The notes below the pieces were generated by a model. That model was not told the DNA's origin and did no database searches. It saw nothing but the letters and a program-made list of their open reading frames with translations. A program made the translations under genes and the position numbers. Shown here piece after piece: positions 49,010 through 62,041 of a DNA stretch of 64,000 bases. This DNA comes from Ecdyonurus torrentis (Eukaryota > Arthropoda > Insecta > Ephemeroptera > Heptageniidae), in NCBI GenBank assembly GCA_949318235.1, contig OX439129.1, forward strand, positions 1,426,001-1,490,000, in the 5' to 3' direction. The first letter of the stretch is position 1, and the number at the start of each line of letters is the position of its first letter.

Positions 49010-51468
49010 ATGAAACAAAGTTTCTATTTCAAGAACCAAATGTTATTGAATGATAAAAATCATACTTTTTACACGATTAAAACTAGTTTTGATGATTTCT
49101 CAAAAACTAAGTATGCTACAGACTTCAAATTCAATTTAAAACCTAGCTTTTTCAATTCTCTACAAAAAAGATGTCTTGAACATTTTTGCTCCGACGCATA
49201 CTTTTTGGGTTATTGACAATTTTAGTTTTCACTCATTATGTAGCCAAACCAAGTCATGAAACAAAGTTTCTATTTCAAGTACCAAATGTTATTGAATGAT
49301 AAAAATCATACTTTTTACACAATTAAAAATAGTTTTGATGATTTGTCAAAAACTAAGAATGCTACTGACATAAAATTTGACTTAAAACATAGCTTTTTCA
49401 ATTCTCTACAAAAAAGATGTTTTGAACTTTTTTGCTCCGACGCATACTTTTTGGGTTATTGACAATTTTAGTTTTCACTCATCATGTAGCCAAACCAAGT
49501 CATGAAACAAAGTTTCTATTTCAAGAACCAAATGTTATTGAATGATGAAAATCATAATTTTTACACGATTAAAAATAGTTTTGATGATTTCTCAAAAACT
49601 AAGAATGCTACAGACTTCAAATTCAGTTTAAAACATAGCTTTTTCAATTCTTTACAAAAAAGATGTCTTGAACTTTTTTGCTCCGACGCATACTTTTTGG
49701 GTTATTGACAATTTTAGTTTTCACTCATCATGTAGCCAAACCAAGTCATGAAACAAAGTTTCAATTTCAAGAACCAAATGTTATTGAATGATAAAAATCA
49801 TACTTTTTACACGATTAAAACTAGTTTTGATGATTTCTCAAAAACTAAGAATGCTACTGACTTAAAATTTAACTCATAACATAGTTTTTTTAATTCTCTA
49901 CAAAAAAGATGTCTTAAACTTTTTTGCTCCGACGCATACTTTTTAGGTTATTGACAATTATAGTTTTCACTTATCATGTAGCCAAACCAAGTCATGAAAC
50001 AAAGTTTCTATTTCAAGAACCAAATGTTATTGAATGATAAAAATCATACTTTTTACACGATTAAAACTAGTTTTGATGATTTCTCAAAAACTAAGAATGC
50101 TACTGACTTTAAATTTGACTCAAAACATAGCTTTTTCAATTCTCTACAAAAAAAATGTCTTAAACTTTTTTGCTCCGACGCATACTTTTTGGGTTATTGA
50201 CAATTTTAGTTTTCACTCATCATGTAGCCAAACCAAGTCATGAAACAAAGTTTCTATTTCAAGAACCAAATGTTATTGAATGATAAAAATCATACTTTTT
50301 ACACGATTAAAACTAGTTTTTATGATTTCTCAAAAACTAAGAATGCTACAGACTTCAAATTCAAATCAAAACATAGCTTTTTCAATTCTTTACAAAAAAT
50401 ATGTTTTGAACTTTTTCGCTCCGACGCATACTTTTTGGGTTATTGGCAATTTTAGTTTTCACTCATCATGTATTCAAACCAAGTCATGAAACAAAGTTTC
50501 TATTTCAAGAACCAAATGTTATTGAATGATGAAAATCATAATTTATACACGATTAAAACTAGTTTTGATGATTTCTCAAAAACTAAGAATGCTACAGACT
50601 TCAAATTTGACTTAAAACATAGCTTTTTCAATTCTCTACAAAAAAGATGTTTTGAACTTTTTTGCTCCGACGCATACTTTTTGGGTTATTGACAATTTTA
50701 GTTTTCACTCAAAATGTATTCAAACCAAGTCATGAAACAAAGTTTCTATTTCAAGAACCAAATGTTATTGAATGATGAAAATCATAATTTTTACACGATT
50801 AAAAATAGTTTTGATGATTTCTCAAAAACTAAGAATGCTACAGACTTCAAATTCAGTTTAAAACATAGCTTTTTCAATTCTTTACAAAAAAGATGTTTTG
50901 AACTTTTTTGCTCCGACGCATACTTTTTGGGTTATTGACAATTTTAGTTTTCACTCATCTTGTAGCCAAACCAAGTCATGAAGCAAATTTTCTATTTCAA
51001 GAACCAAATGTTATTGAATGATAAAAATCATACTTTTTACACGATTAAAACTAGTTTTGATGATTTCTCAAAAACTAAGAATGCTACTGACTTTAAATTT
51101 GACTCAAAACATAGCTTTTTCAATTCTCTACAAAAAAAATGTCTTAAACTTTTTTGCTCCGACGCATACTTTTTAGGTTATTGACAATTATAGTTTTCAC
51201 TTATCATGTAGCCAAACCAAGTCATGAAACAAAGTTTCTATTTCAAGAACCAAATGTTATTGAATGATAAAAATCATACTTTTTACACGATTAAAACTAG
51301 TTTTGATGATTTCTCAAAAACTAAGAATGCTACTGACTTTAAATTTGACTCAAAACATAGCTTTTTCAATTCTCTACAAAAAAATGTCTTAAACTTTTTT
51401 GCTCCGACGCATACTTTTTGGGTTATTGACAATTTTAGTTTTCACACATCATGTAGCCAAACCAAGTC
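49010..51468. repeat. 10-monomer block, copy 1 (2,459 bp)
   Basis: The order is F', G, C, L', M', A, B, C, K', J. L' (49748) has 'GTTTCAATTTC', 'ACTGACTTAAAAT' and 'ATAGTTTTTTTAA'. M' (49994) has 'AAATTTGACTC' with the eight-A run. K' (50978) has the K front with the M' middle and 'TTTTTAGG'. The same ten types recur at 55895-58353. Confidence 0.9.
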
Positions 51469-53681
51469 ATGAAACAAAGTTTCTATTTCAAGAACCAAAT
51501 GTTATTGAATGATAAAAATCATACTTTTTACACGATTAAAACTAGTTTTGATGATTTCTCAAAAACTAAGTATGCTACAGACTTCAAATTCAATTTAAAA
51601 CCTAGCTTTTTCAATTCTCTACAAAAAAGATGTCTTGAACATTTTTGCTCCGACGCATACTTTTTGGGTTATTGACAATTTTAGTTTTCACTCATTATGT
51701 AGCCAAACCAAGTCATGAAACAAAGTTTCTATTTCAAGTACCAAATGTTATTGAATGATAAAAATCATACTTTTTACACAATTAAAACTAGTTTTTATGA
51801 TTTCTCAAAAACTAAGAATGCTACAGACTTCAAATTCAAATCAAAACATAGCTTTTTCAATTCTTTACAAAAAATATGTTTTGAACTTTTTCGCTCCGAC
51901 GCATACTTTTTGGGTTATTGGCAATTTTAGTTTTCACTCATCATGTATTCAAACCAAGTCATGAAACAAAGTTTCTATTTCAAGAACCAAATGTTATTGA
52001 ATGATGAAAATCATAATTTTTACACGATTAAAACTAGTTTTGATGATTTCTCAAAAACTAAGAATGCTACAGACTTCAAATTTGACTTAAAACATAGCTT
52101 TTTCAATTCTCTACAAAAAAGATGTTTTGAACTTTTTTGCTCCGACGCATACTTTTTGGGTTATTGACAATTTTAGTTTTCACTCAAAATGTATTCAAAC
52201 CAAGTCATGAAACAAAGTTTCTATTTCAAGAACCAAATGTTATTGAATGATGAAAATCATAATTTTTACACGATTAAAAATAGTTTTGATGATTTCTCAA
52301 AAACTAAGAATGCTACAGACTTCAAATTCAGTTTAAAACATAGCTTTTTCAATTCTTTACAAAAAAGATATTTTGAACTTTTTTGCTCCGACGCATACTT
52401 TTTGGGTTATTGACAATTTTAGTTTTCACTCATCTTGTAGCCAAACCAAGTCATGAAACAAAGTTTCTATTTCAAGAACCAAATGTTATTGAATGATAAA
52501 AATCATACTTTTTACACGATTAAAACTAGTTTTGATGATTTCTCAAAAACTAAGTATGCTACAGACTTCAAATTCAATTCAAAACATAGCTTTTTCAATT
52601 CTCTACAAAAAAGATGTCTTGAACATTTTTGCTCCGACGCATACTTTTTGGGTTATTGACAATTTTAGTTTTCACTCATTATGTAGCCAAACCAAGTCAT
52701 GAAACAAAGTTTCTATTTCAAGTTCCAAATGTTATTGAATGATAAAAATCATACTTTTTACACAATTAAAAATAGTTTTGATGATTTGTCAAAAACTAAG
52801 AATGCTACTGACATAAAATTTCACTTAAAACATAGCTTTTTCAATTCTCTACAAAAAAGATGTTTTGAACTTTTTTGCTCCGACGCATACTTTTTGGGTT
52901 ATTGACAATTTTAGTTTTCACTCATCATGTAGCCAAACCAAGTCATGAAACGAAGTTTCTATTTCAAGAACCAAATGTTATTGAATGATAAAAATCATAC
53001 TTTTTACACGATTAAAACTAGTTTTGATGATTTCTCAAAAACTAAGAATGCTACTGACTTTAAATTTAACTTATAACATAGCTTTTTTAATTCTCTACAA
53101 AAAAGATGTATTAAACTTTTTTGCTCCGACGCATACTTTTTAGGTTATTGACAATTATAGTTTTCACTTATCATGTAGCCAAACCAAGTCATGAAACAAA
53201 GTTTCTATTTCAAGAACCAAATGTTATTGAATGATAAAAATCATACTTTTTACACGATTAAAACTAGTTTTGATGATTTCTCAAAAACTAAGAATGCTAC
53301 TGACTTTAAATTTAACTTATAACATAGCTTTTTTAATTCTCTACAAAAAAGATGTCTTAAACTTTTTTGCTCCGACGCATACTTTTTAGGTTATTGACAA
53401 TTATAGTTTTCACTTATCATGTAGCCAAACCAAGTCATGAAACAAAGTTTCTATTTCAAGAACCAAATGTTATTGAATGATAAAAATCATACTTTTTACA
53501 CGATTAAAACTAGTTTTGATGATTTCTCAAAAACTAAGAATGCTACTGACTTTAAATTTGACTCAAAACATAGCTTTTTCAATTTTCTACAAAAAAATGT
53601 CTTAAACTTTTTTGCTCCGACGCATACTTTTTGGGTTATTGACAATTTTAGTTTTCACACATCATGTAGCCAAACCAAGTC
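51469..53681. repeat. 9-monomer block with G/A chimera (2,213 bp)
   Basis: The order is F', G/A (51715), B, C, F-like, D, H, I, J. The H has 'AAACGAAG' as at 46060 and 48273. The G/A chimera joins a G front to an A rear. Confidence 0.9.
51715..51960. repeat. Chimeric monomer G/A
   Basis: The left is G ('AAGTACC', 'ACACAATT'). From C at 51788 it is A ('CTAGTTTTTATG', G207). The switch lies within 51781-51788. Copies with the same switch are at 58600 and 59829, so one event was later amplified. Confidence 0.92.
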
Positions 53682-55894
53682 ATGAAACAAAGTTTCTATT
53701 TCAAGAACCAAATGTTATTGAATGATAAAAATCATACTTTTTACACGATTAAAACTAGTTTTGATGATTTCTCAAAAACTAAGTATGCTACAGACTTCAA
53801 ATTCAATTTAAAACCTAGCTTTTTCAATTCTCTACAAAAAAGATGTCTTGAACATTTTTGCTCCGACGCATACTTTTTGGGTTATTGACAATTTTAGTTT
53901 TCACTCATTATGTAGCCAAACCAAGTCATGAAACAAAGTTTCTATTTCAAGTACCAAATGTTATTGAATGATAAAAATCATACTTTTTACACAATTAAAA
54001 ATAGTTTTGATGATTTGTCAAAAACTAAGAATGCTACTGACATAAAATTTGACTTAAAACATAGCTTTTTCAATTCTCTACAAAAAAGATGTTTTGAACT
54101 TTTTTGCTCCGACGCATACTTTTTGGGTTATTGACAATTTTAGTTTTCACTCATCATGTAGCCAAACCAAGTCATGAAACAAAGTTTCTATTTCAAGAAC
54201 CAAATGTTATTGAATGATGAAAATCATAATTTTTACACGATTAAAAATAGTTTTGATGATTTCTCAAAAACTAAGAATGCTACAGACTTCAAATTCAGTT
54301 TAAAACATAGCTTTTTCAATTCTTTACAAAAAAGATGTCTTGAACTTTTTTGCTCCGACGCATACTTTTTGGGTTATTGACAATTTTAGTTTTCACTCAT
54401 CATGTAGCCAAACCAAGTCATGAAACAAAGTTTCAATTTCAAGAACCAAATGTTATTGAATGATAAAAATCATACTTTTTACACGATTAAAACTAGTTTT
54501 GATGATTTCTCAAAAACTAAGAATGCTACTGACTTAAAATTTAACTCATAACATAGTTTTTTTAATTCTCTACAAAAAAGATGTCTTAAACTTTTTTGCT
54601 CCGACGCATACTTTTTAGGTTATTGACAATTATAGTTTTCACTTATCATGTAGCCAAACCAAGTCATGAAACAAAGTTTCTATTTCAAGAACCAAATGTT
54701 ATTGAATGATAAAAATCATACTTTTTACACGATTAAAACTAGTTTTGATGATTTCTCAAAAACTAAGAATGCTACTGACTTTAAATTTGACTCAAAACAT
54801 AGCTTTTTCAATTCTCTACAAAAAAAATGTCTTAAACTTTTTTGCTCCGACGCATACTTTTTGGGTTATTGACAATTTTAGTTTTCACTCATCATGTAGC
54901 CAAACCAAGTCATGAAACAAAGTTTCTATTTCAAGAACCAAATGTTATTGAATGATAAAAATCATACTTTTTACACGATTAAAACTAGTTTTTATGATTT
55001 CTCAAAAACTAAGAATGCTACAGACTTCAAATTCAAATCAAAACATAGCTTTTTCAATTCTTTACAAAAAATATGTTTTGAACTTTTTCGCTCCGACGCA
55101 TACTTTTTGGGTTATTGGCAATTTTAGTTTTCACTCATCATGTATTCAAACCAAGTCATGAAACAAAGTTTCTATTTCAAGAACCAAATGTTATTGAATG
55201 ATGAAAATCATAATTTTTACACGATTAAAACTAGTTTTGATGATTTCTCAAAAACTAAGAATGCTACAGACTTCAAATTTAACTTATAACATAGCTTTTT
55301 TAATTCTCTACAAAAAAGATGTATTAAACTTTTTTGCTCCGACGCATACTTTTTAGGTTATTGACAATTATAGTTTTCACTTATCATGTAGCCAAACCAA
55401 GTCATGAAACAAAGTTTCTATTTCAAGAACCAAATGTTATTGAATGATAAAAATCATACTTTTTACACGATTAAAACTAGTTTTGATGATTTCTCAAAAA
55501 CTAAGAATGCTACTGACTTTAAATTTAACTTATAACATAGCTTTTTTAATTCTCTACAAAAAAGATGTCTTAAACTTTTTTGCTCCGACGCATACTTTTT
55601 AGGTTATTGACAATTATAGTTTTCACTTATCATGTAGCCAAACCAAGTCATGAAACAAAGTTTCTATTTCAAGAACCAAATGTTATTGAATGATAAAAAT
55701 CATACTTTTTACACGATTAAAACTAGTTTTGATGATTTCTCAAAAACTAAGAATGCTACTGACTTTAAATTTGACTCAAAACATAGCTTTTTCAATTTTC
55801 TACAAAAAAATGTCTTAAACTTTTTTGCTCCGACGCATACTTTTTGGGTTATTGACAATTTTAGTTTTCACACATCATGTAGCCAAACCAAGTC
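53682..55894. repeat. 9-monomer block with B/H chimera (2,213 bp)
   Basis: The order is F', G, C, L', M', A, B/H (55158), I, J. It runs like 49010-51468 up to A, then passes through the chimera into I-J. Confidence 0.9.
55158..55403. repeat. Chimeric monomer B/H
   Basis: The left is B, with A at 55268 and C at 55274. From A at 55281 it is H ('AACTTATAAC', 'GATGTATTAAAC'). The switch lies within 55275-55281. It joins the A-B part of one block to the I-J part of another. Confidence 0.92.
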
Positions 55895-58353
55895 ATGAAA
55901 CAAAGTTTCTATTTCAAGAACCAAATGTTATTGAATGATAAAAATCATACTTTTTACACGATTAAAACTAGTTTTGATGATTTCTCAAAAACTAAGTATG
56001 CTACAGACTTCAAATTCAATTTAAAACCTAGCTTTTTCAATTCTCTACAAAAAAGATGTCTTGAACATTTTTGCTCCGACGCATACTTTTTGGGTTATTG
56101 ACAATTTTAGTTTTCACTCATTATGTAGCCAAACCAAGTCATGAAACAAAGTTTCTATTTCAAGTACCAAATGTTATTGAATGATAAAAATCATACTTTT
56201 TACACAATTAAAAATAGTTTTGATGATTTGTCAAAAACTAAGAATGCTACTGACATAAAATTTGACTTAAAACATAGCTTTTTCAATTCTCTACAAAAAA
56301 GATGTTTTGAACTTTTTTGCTCCGACGCATACTTTTTGGGTTATTGACAATTTTAGTTTTCACTCATCATGTAGCCAAACCAAGTCATGAAACAAAGTTT
56401 CTATTTCAAGAACCAAATGTTATTGAATGATGAAAATCATAATTTTTACACGATTAAAAATAGTTTTGATGATTTCTCAAAAACTAAGAATGCTACAGAC
56501 TTCAAATTCAGTTTAAAACATAGCTTTTTCAATTCTTTACAAAAAAGATGTCTTGAACTTTTTTGCTCCGACGCATACTTTTTGGGTTATTGACAATTTT
56601 AGTTTTCACTCATCATGTAGCCAAACCAAGTCATGAAACAAAGTTTCAATTTCAAGAACCAAATGTTATTGAATGATAAAAATCATACTTTTTACACGAT
56701 TAAAACTAGTTTTGATGATTTCTCAAAAACTAAGAATGCTACTGACTTAAAATTTAACTCATAACATAGTTTTTTTAATTCTCTACAAAAAAGATGTCTT
56801 AAACTTTTTTGCTCCGACGCATACTTTTTAGGTTATTGACAATTATAGTTTTCACTTATCATGTAGCCAAACCAAGTCATGAAACAAAGTTTCTATTTCA
56901 AGAACCAAATGTTATTGAATGATAAAAATCATACTTTTTACACGATTAAAACTAGTTTTGATGATTTCTCAAAAACTAAGAATGCTACTGACTTTAAATT
57001 TGACTCAAAACATAGCTTTTTCAATTCTCTACAAAAAAAATGTCTTAAACTTTTTTGCTCCGACGCATACTTTTTGGGTTATTGACAATTTTAGTTTTCA
57101 CTCATCATGTAGCCAAACCAAGTCATGAAACAAAGTTTCTATTTCAAGAACCAAATGTTATTGAATGATAAAAATCATACTTTTTACACGATTAAAACTA
57201 GTTTTTATGATTTCTCAAAAACTAAGAATGCTACAGACTTCAAATTCAAATCAAAACATAGCTTTTTCAATTCTTTACAAAAAATATGTTTTGAACTTTT
57301 TCGCTCCGACGCATACTTTTTGGGTTATTGGCAATTTTAGTTTTCACTCATCATGTATTCAAACCAAGTCATGAAACAAAGTTTCTATTTCAAGAACCAA
57401 ATGTTATTGAATGATGAAAATCATAATTTTTACACGATTAAAACTAGTTTTGATGATTTCTCAAAAACTAAGAATGCTACAGACTTCAAATTTGACTTAA
57501 AACATAGCTTTTTCAATTCTCTACAAAAAAGATGTTTTGAACTTTTTTGCTCCGACGCATACTTTTTGGGTTATTGACAATTTTAGTTTTCACTCAAAAT
57601 GTATTCAAACCAAGTCATGAAACAAAGTTTCTATTTCAAGAACCAAATGTTATTGAATGATGAAAATCATAATTTTTACACGATTAAAAATAGTTTTGAT
57701 GATTTCTCAAAAACTAAGAATGCTACAGACTTCAAATTCAGTTTAAAACATAGCTTTTTCAATTCTTTACAAAAAAGATGTTTTGAACTTTTTTGCTCCG
57801 ACGCATACTTTTTGGGTTATTGACAATTTTAGTTTTCACTCATCTTGTAGCCAAACCAAGTCATGAAGCAAATTTTCTATTTCAAGAACCAAATGTTATT
57901 GAATGATAAAAATCATACTTTTTACACGATTAAAACTAGTTTTGATGATTTCTCAAAAACTAAGAATGCTACTGACTTTAAATTTGACTCAAAACATAGC
58001 TTTTTCAATTCTCTACAAAAAAAATGTCTTAAACTTTTTTGCTCCGACGCATACTTTTTAGGTTATTGACAATTATAGTTTTCACTTATCATGTAGCCAA
58101 ACCAAGTCATGAAACAAAGTTTCTATTTCAAGAACCAAATGTTATTGAATGATAAAAATCATACTTTTTACACGATTAAAACTAGTTTTGATGATTTCTC
58201 AAAAACTAAGAATGCTACTGACTTTAAATTTGACTCAAAACATAGCTTTTTCAATTCTCTACAAAAAAATGTCTTAAACTTTTTTGCTCCGACGCATACT
58301 TTTTGGGTTATTGACAATTTTAGTTTTCACACATCATGTAGCCAAACCAAGTC
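55895..58353. repeat. 10-monomer block, copy 2 (2,459 bp)
   Basis: The order is F', G, C, L', M', A, B, C, K', J, displaced 6,885 bp from 49010-51468. One difference noticed is T at 57430, where copy 1 has A at 50545. Confidence 0.92.
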
Positions 58354-59582
58354 ATGAAACAAAGTTTCTATTTCAAGAACCAAATGTTATTGAATGATAA
58401 AAATCATACTTTTTACACGATTAAAACTAGTTTTGATGATTTCTCAAAAACTAAGTATGCTACAGACTTCAAATTCAATTTAAAACCTAGCTTTTTCAAT
58501 TCTCTACAAAAAAGATGTCTTGAACATTTTTGCTCCGACGCATACTTTTTGGGTTATTGACAATTTTAGTTTTCACTCATTATGTAGCCAAACCAAGTCA
58601 TGAAACAAAGTTTCTATTTCAAGTACCAAATGTTATTGAATGATAAAAATCATACTTTTTACACAATTAAAACTAGTTTTTATGATTTCTCAAAAACTAA
58701 GAATGCTACAGACTTCAAATTCAAATCAAAACATAGCTTTTTCAATTCTTTACAAAAAATATGTTTTGAACTTTTTCGCTCCGACGCATACTTTTTGGGT
58801 TATTGGCAATTTTAGTTTTCACTCATCATGTATTCAAACCAAGTCATGAAACAAAGTTTCTATTTCAAGAACCAAATGTTATTGAATGATGAAAATCATA
58901 ATTTTTACACGATTAAAAATAGTTTTGATGATTTCTCAAAAACTAAGAATGCTACAGACTTCAAATTCAGTTTAAAACATAGCTTTTTCAATTCTTTACA
59001 AAAAAGATGTTTTGAACTTTTTTGCTCCGACGCATACTTTTTGGGTTATTGACAATTTTAGTTTTCACTCATCTTGTAGCCAAACCAAGTCATGAAGCAA
59101 ATTTTCTATTTCAAGAACCAAATGTTATTGAATGATAAAAATCATACTTTTTACACGATTAAAACTAGTTTTGATGATTTCTCAAAAACTAAGAATGCTA
59201 CTGACTTTAAATTTGACTCAAAACATAGCTTTTTCAATTCTCTACAAAAAAAATGTCTTAAACTTTTTTGCTCCGACGCATACTTTTTAGGTTATTGACA
59301 ATTATAGTTTTCACTTATCATGTAGCCAAACCAAGTCATGAAACAAAGTTTCTATTTCAAGAACCAAATGTTATTGAATGATAAAAATCATACTTTTTAC
59401 ACGATTAAAACTAGTTTTGATGATTTCTCAAAAACTAAGAATGCTACTGACTTTAAATTTGACTCAAAACATAGCTTTTTCAATTCTCTACAAAAAAATG
59501 TCTTAAACTTTTTTGCTCCGACGCATACTTTTTGGGTTATTGACAATTTTAGTTTTCACACATCATGTAGCCAAACCAAGTC
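58354..59582. repeat. 5-monomer block (1,229 bp)
   Basis: The order is F', G/A (58600), C, K', J. It lacks the B expected between G/A and C. The A-type tail precedes a monomer that is C-type by A74, so B was lost in a junction lying between 58825 and about 58918. Confidence 0.88.
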
Positions 59583-60811
59583 ATGAAACAAAGTTTCTAT
59601 TTCAAGAACCAAATGTTATTGAATGATAAAAATCATACTTTTTACACGATTAAAACTAGTTTTGATGATTTCTCAAAAACTAAGTATGCTACAGACTTCA
59701 AATTCAATTTAAAACCTAGCTTTTTCAATTCTCTACAAAAAAGATGTCTTGAACATTTTTGCTCCGACGCATACTTTTTGGGTTATTGACAATTTTAGTT
59801 TTCACTCATTATGTAGCCAAACCAAGTCATGAAACAAAGTTTCTATTTCAAGTACCAAATGTTATTGAATGATAAAAATCATACTTTTTACACAATTAAA
59901 ACTAGTTTTTATGATTTCTCAAAAACTAAGAATGCTACAGACTTCAAATTCAAATCAAAACATAGCTTTTTCAATTCTTTACAAAAAATATGTTTTGAAC
60001 TTTTTCGCTCCGACGCATACTTTTTGGGTTATTGGCAATTTTAGTTTTCACTCATCATGTATTCAAACCAAGTCATGAAACAAAGTTTCTATTTCAAGAA
60101 CCAAATGTTATTGAATGATGAAAATCATAATTTTTACACGATTAAAACTAGTTTTGATGATTTCTCAAAAACTAAGAATGCTACAGACTTCAAATTTGAC
60201 TTAAAACATAGCTTTTTCAATTCTCTACAAAAAAGATGTTTTGAACTTTTTTGCTCCGACGCATACTTTTTGGGTTATTGACAATTTTAGTTTTCACTCA
60301 AAATGTATTCAAACCAAGTCATGAAACAAAGTTTCTATTTCAAGAACCAAATGTTATTGAATGATGAAAATCATAATTTTTACACGATTAAAAATAGTTT
60401 TGATGATTTCTCAAAAACTAAGAATGCTACAGACTTCAAATTCAGTTTAAAACATAGCTTTTTCAATTCTTTACAAAAAAGATGTTTTGAACTTTTTTGC
60501 TCCGACGCATACTTTTTGGGTTATTGACAATTTTAGTTTTCACTCATCTTGTAGCCAAACCAAGTCATGAAGCAAATTTTCTATTTCAAGAACCAAATGT
60601 TATTGAATGATAAAAATCATACTTTTTACACGATTAAAACTAGTTTTGATGATTTCTCAAAAACTAAGAATGCTACTGACTTTAAATTTGACTCAAAACA
60701 TAGCTTTTTCAATTCTCTACAAAAAAATGTCTTAAACTTTTTTGCTCCGACGCATACTTTTTGGGTTATTGACAATTTTAGTTTTCACACATCATGTAGC
60801 CAAACCAAGTC
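59583..60811. repeat. 5-monomer block (1,229 bp)
   Basis: The order is F', G/A (59829), B, C, K'/J (60567). K' and J are fused into one 245-bp monomer. It has the same length as 58354-59582 but lost a different monomer. Confidence 0.88.
60567..60811. repeat. Chimeric monomer K'/J
   Basis: The front is K' ('ATGAAGCAAATTTTC') and the rear is J (contracted A run, 'CACACATCATG'). The switch can only be placed between about 60582 and 60727, because K' and J agree there. It removes one monomer compared with 59092-59582. Confidence 0.87.
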
Positions 60812-62041
60812 ATGAAACAAAGTTTCTATTTCAAGAACCAAATGTTATTGAATGATAAAAATCATACTTTTTACACGATTAAAACTAGTTTTGATGATTT
60901 CTCAAAAACTAAGTATGCTACAGACTTCAAATTCAATTTAAAACCTAGCTTTTTCAATTCTCTACAAAAAAGATGTCTTGAACATTTTTGCTCCGACGCA
61001 TACTTTTTGGGTTATTGACAATTTTAGTTTTCACTCATTATGTAGCCAAACCAAGTCATGAAACAAAGTTTCTATTTCAAGTACCAAATGTTATTGAATG
61101 ATAAAAATCATACTTTTTACACAATTAAAAATAGTTTTGATGATTTGTCAAAAACTAAGAATGCTACTGACATAAAATTTGACTTAAAACATAGCTTTTT
61201 CAATTCTCTACAAAAAAGATGTTTTGAACTTTTTTGCTCCGACGCATACTTTTTGGGTTATTGACAATTTTAGTTTTCACTCATCATGTAGCCAAACCAA
61301 GTCATGAAACAAAGTTTCTATTTCAAGAACCAAATGTTATTGAATGATGAAAATCATAATTTTTACACGATTAAAAATAGTTTTGATGATTTCTCAAAAA
61401 CTAAGAATGCTACAGACTTCAAATTCAGTTTAAAACATAGCTTTTTCAATTCTTTACAAAAAAGATGTCTTGAACTTTTTTGCTCCGACGCATACTTTTT
61501 GGGTTATTGACAATTTTAGTTTTCACTCATCATGTAGCCAAACCAAGTCATGAAACAAAGTTTCAATTTCAAGAACCAAATGTTATTGAATGATAAAAAT
61601 CATACTTTTTACACGATTAAAACTAGTTTTGATGATTTCTCAAAAACTAAGAATGCTACTGACTTAAAATTTAACTCATAACATAGTTTTTTTAATTCTT
61701 TACAAAAAAGATGTCTTAAACTTTTTTGCTCCGACGCATACTTTTTAGGTTATTGACAATTATAGTTTTCACTTATCATGTAGCCAAACCAAGTCATGAA
61801 ACAAAGTTTCTATTTCAAGAACCAAATGTTATTGAATGATAAAAATCATACTTTTTACACGATTAAAACTAGTTTTGATGATTTCTCAAAAACTAAGAAT
61901 GCTACTGACTTTAAATTTGACTCAAAACATAGCTTTTTCAATTCTCTACAAAAAAAATGTCTTAAACTTTTTTGCTCCGACGCATACTTTTTGGGTTATT
62001 GACAATTTTAGTTTTCACTCATCATGTAGCCAAACCAAGTC
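60812..62041. repeat. 5-monomer block (1,230 bp)
   Basis: The order is F', G, C, L', M', the same opening as the blocks at 49010, 53682 and 55895. No 245-bp monomer is present. L' at 61550 has 'AATTCTTTAC' where other L' copies have 'AATTCTCTAC'. Confidence 0.87.
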
